40,248 bases of DNA from an uncultured Oscillospiraceae bacterium (GTDB taxonomy: Bacteria; Bacillota; Clostridia; Oscillospirales; Oscillospiraceae): contig CANQOA010000016.1 of the NCBI GenBank assembly GCA_947625355.1, forward strand, positions 1 through 40,248, read 5' to 3'. The notes beneath the pieces were generated by a model. That model saw only the letters and a list, made by a program, of their open reading frames with translations, was not told where the DNA came from and did no database searches. The translations under genes and the position numbers were made by a program. Positions within the stretch are counted from its first letter, which is position 1; the number at the start of each line of letters is the position of its first letter. This document shows, one piece after another, positions 39,717 to 40,248 of the stretch.

Positions 39717-40151
39717 ATGGCTAAGACGGTGCGTCTGATCTGCGTCGGTGTTTTGCCGCTGCTCGCGGGCTTTTTGCTGAATTGGATATTGCCGGTTTTT
39801 CCCATTCATGGCTTCGTCGCTGTAATGGTGTCCGTTCTGCTTCTGATCGGCTGGGGATATCTGGCATGCAAGCTGTCAGATCCTGACCGCAGCCTGCCCA
39901 TGCAGTCGTTTTTCATGTGTGCGTTCGGACTTGTGATGCTGCTGCTCGTTCTCTATCAGGAGCTCGTTCTGAAAGCGTACTGGGGAAACACCTTCGGATT
40001 AGCCACACAGATGTTTTTCCTGCCATGGCTCACGCTGGCCTCTTCGGTCATAAGTCCTTTTGTCAGCCGCGTATGGCCTATGTATGTTCTGATCTGGGTC
40101 GGCCTGTTTGCTGCAAGCTGCGCCGGCTGTTCGCTGAAACGACAAAAATAA
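39717..40151 (+). CDS. four-helix membrane protein, function unknown
   Basis: Protein of 144 residues with four predicted membrane segments (about 5-27, 33-52, 63-84 and 97-134, the last possibly two) and a basic C-terminus (KRQK). I do not recognise the family. A strong GGAGGTG ribosome site and an extended -10 promoter support expression, and a terminator follows. It is less GC-rich than the neighbouring operons and stands alone behind tRNA genes, a common place for acquired DNA; the latter is only suggestive. Confidence 0.75.
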   Translation: MAKTVRLICVGVLPLLAGFLLNWILPVFPIHGFVAVMVSVLLLIGWGYLACKLSDPDRSLPMQSFFMCAFGLVMLLLVLYQELVLKAYWGNTFGLATQMFFLPWLTLASSVISPFVSRVWPMYVLIWVGLFAASCAGCSLKRQK

Positions 40152-40181
40152 TATCAGCCGCGCCCCGGGGTCTGCCGTGAT

Positions 40182-40220
40182 AAAAAGATGGTAGACACGA
40201 AAAGTGCCTACCATCTTTTT
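40182..40220. terminator. terminator after the membrane protein gene
   Basis: A 13-bp perfect stem (40182-40194 with 40208-40220) with a short inner CAC/GTG pairing. On the plus strand it ends in TTTTT; the complement also ends in T-rich sequence, so it may work both ways. The last bases of the window (GGAAAGGGGTGAG) may be a ribosome site for a gene beyond the edge. Confidence 0.88.
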
Positions 40221-40248
40221 GAGCTAAAATGAGGGAAAGGGGTGAGAA

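Noticed and set aside
39717-40151. Integrated element next to the tRNA genes
   Set aside because: No integrase, no repeat of the tRNA 3' end and no mobile genes are visible before the window edge.

Overview
The window is a high-GC chromosomal segment of a spore-forming Bacillota, most likely class Clostridia, Oscillospiraceae-like (Oscillibacter, Flavonifractor or Dysosmobacter type). The evidence is an IspH-ribosomal S1 fusion gene, sporulation-linked genes (GerW/YtfJ, SpoIVFB-type protease, DacF-type carboxypeptidase), a DUF1540 protein, a paired TIGR03960/TIGR03936 radical SAM locus, and sigma-A promoters with strong AGGAGG ribosome sites. Most genes are on the minus strand. I saw no phage, IS element, CRISPR array or rRNA.

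Region 1 (1-9.9 kb): an oligopeptide permease operon in the streptococcal order amiA-C-D-E-F, read leftward from a near-consensus promoter and followed by a membrane-anchored protein resembling a decayed ApbE. The binding protein looks circularly permuted: the segment that forms the C-terminus of AmiA/AliA proteins sits directly after the signal peptide, and the protein ends where that segment would normally begin. AmiE carries a coiled-coil insert of about 240 residues, and AmiF has an added C-terminal membrane tail. Immediately upstream lies an M3 oligopeptidase, which fits peptide uptake followed by hydrolysis.

Region 2 (9.9-19 kb): the M3 peptidase gene and recG are divergent. recG converges on a leftward operon rpiR - FAD oxidoreductase - cmk - ispH/rpsA. 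The rpiR promoter lies inside a perfect 15-bp inverted repeat.

Region 3 (19-31.1 kb): one long leftward run: metallophosphoesterase - tig - clpP - clpX - lon - engB - M50 protease - scpA - scpB - DUF2953 - gerW - dacF - rluB. It combines protein folding and proteolysis, ribosome assembly, chromosome condensation and sporulation.

Region 4 (31.1-40.2 kb): a small DUF1540 gene (+), then leftward lepB - rbgA - rnhB - yraN - thrC, then rplS with its own promoter. Next come small ORF - spoIVFB-like - TIGR03960 - TIGR03936, a Clostridia locus where the 59-residue ORF takes the position of spoIVFA. At the right end are tRNA-Gly(CCC) and tRNA-Pro(CGG) on the plus strand and a four-helix membrane protein of unknown function.

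Comparisons with known families are from memory. No alignment, structure prediction or database search was run.
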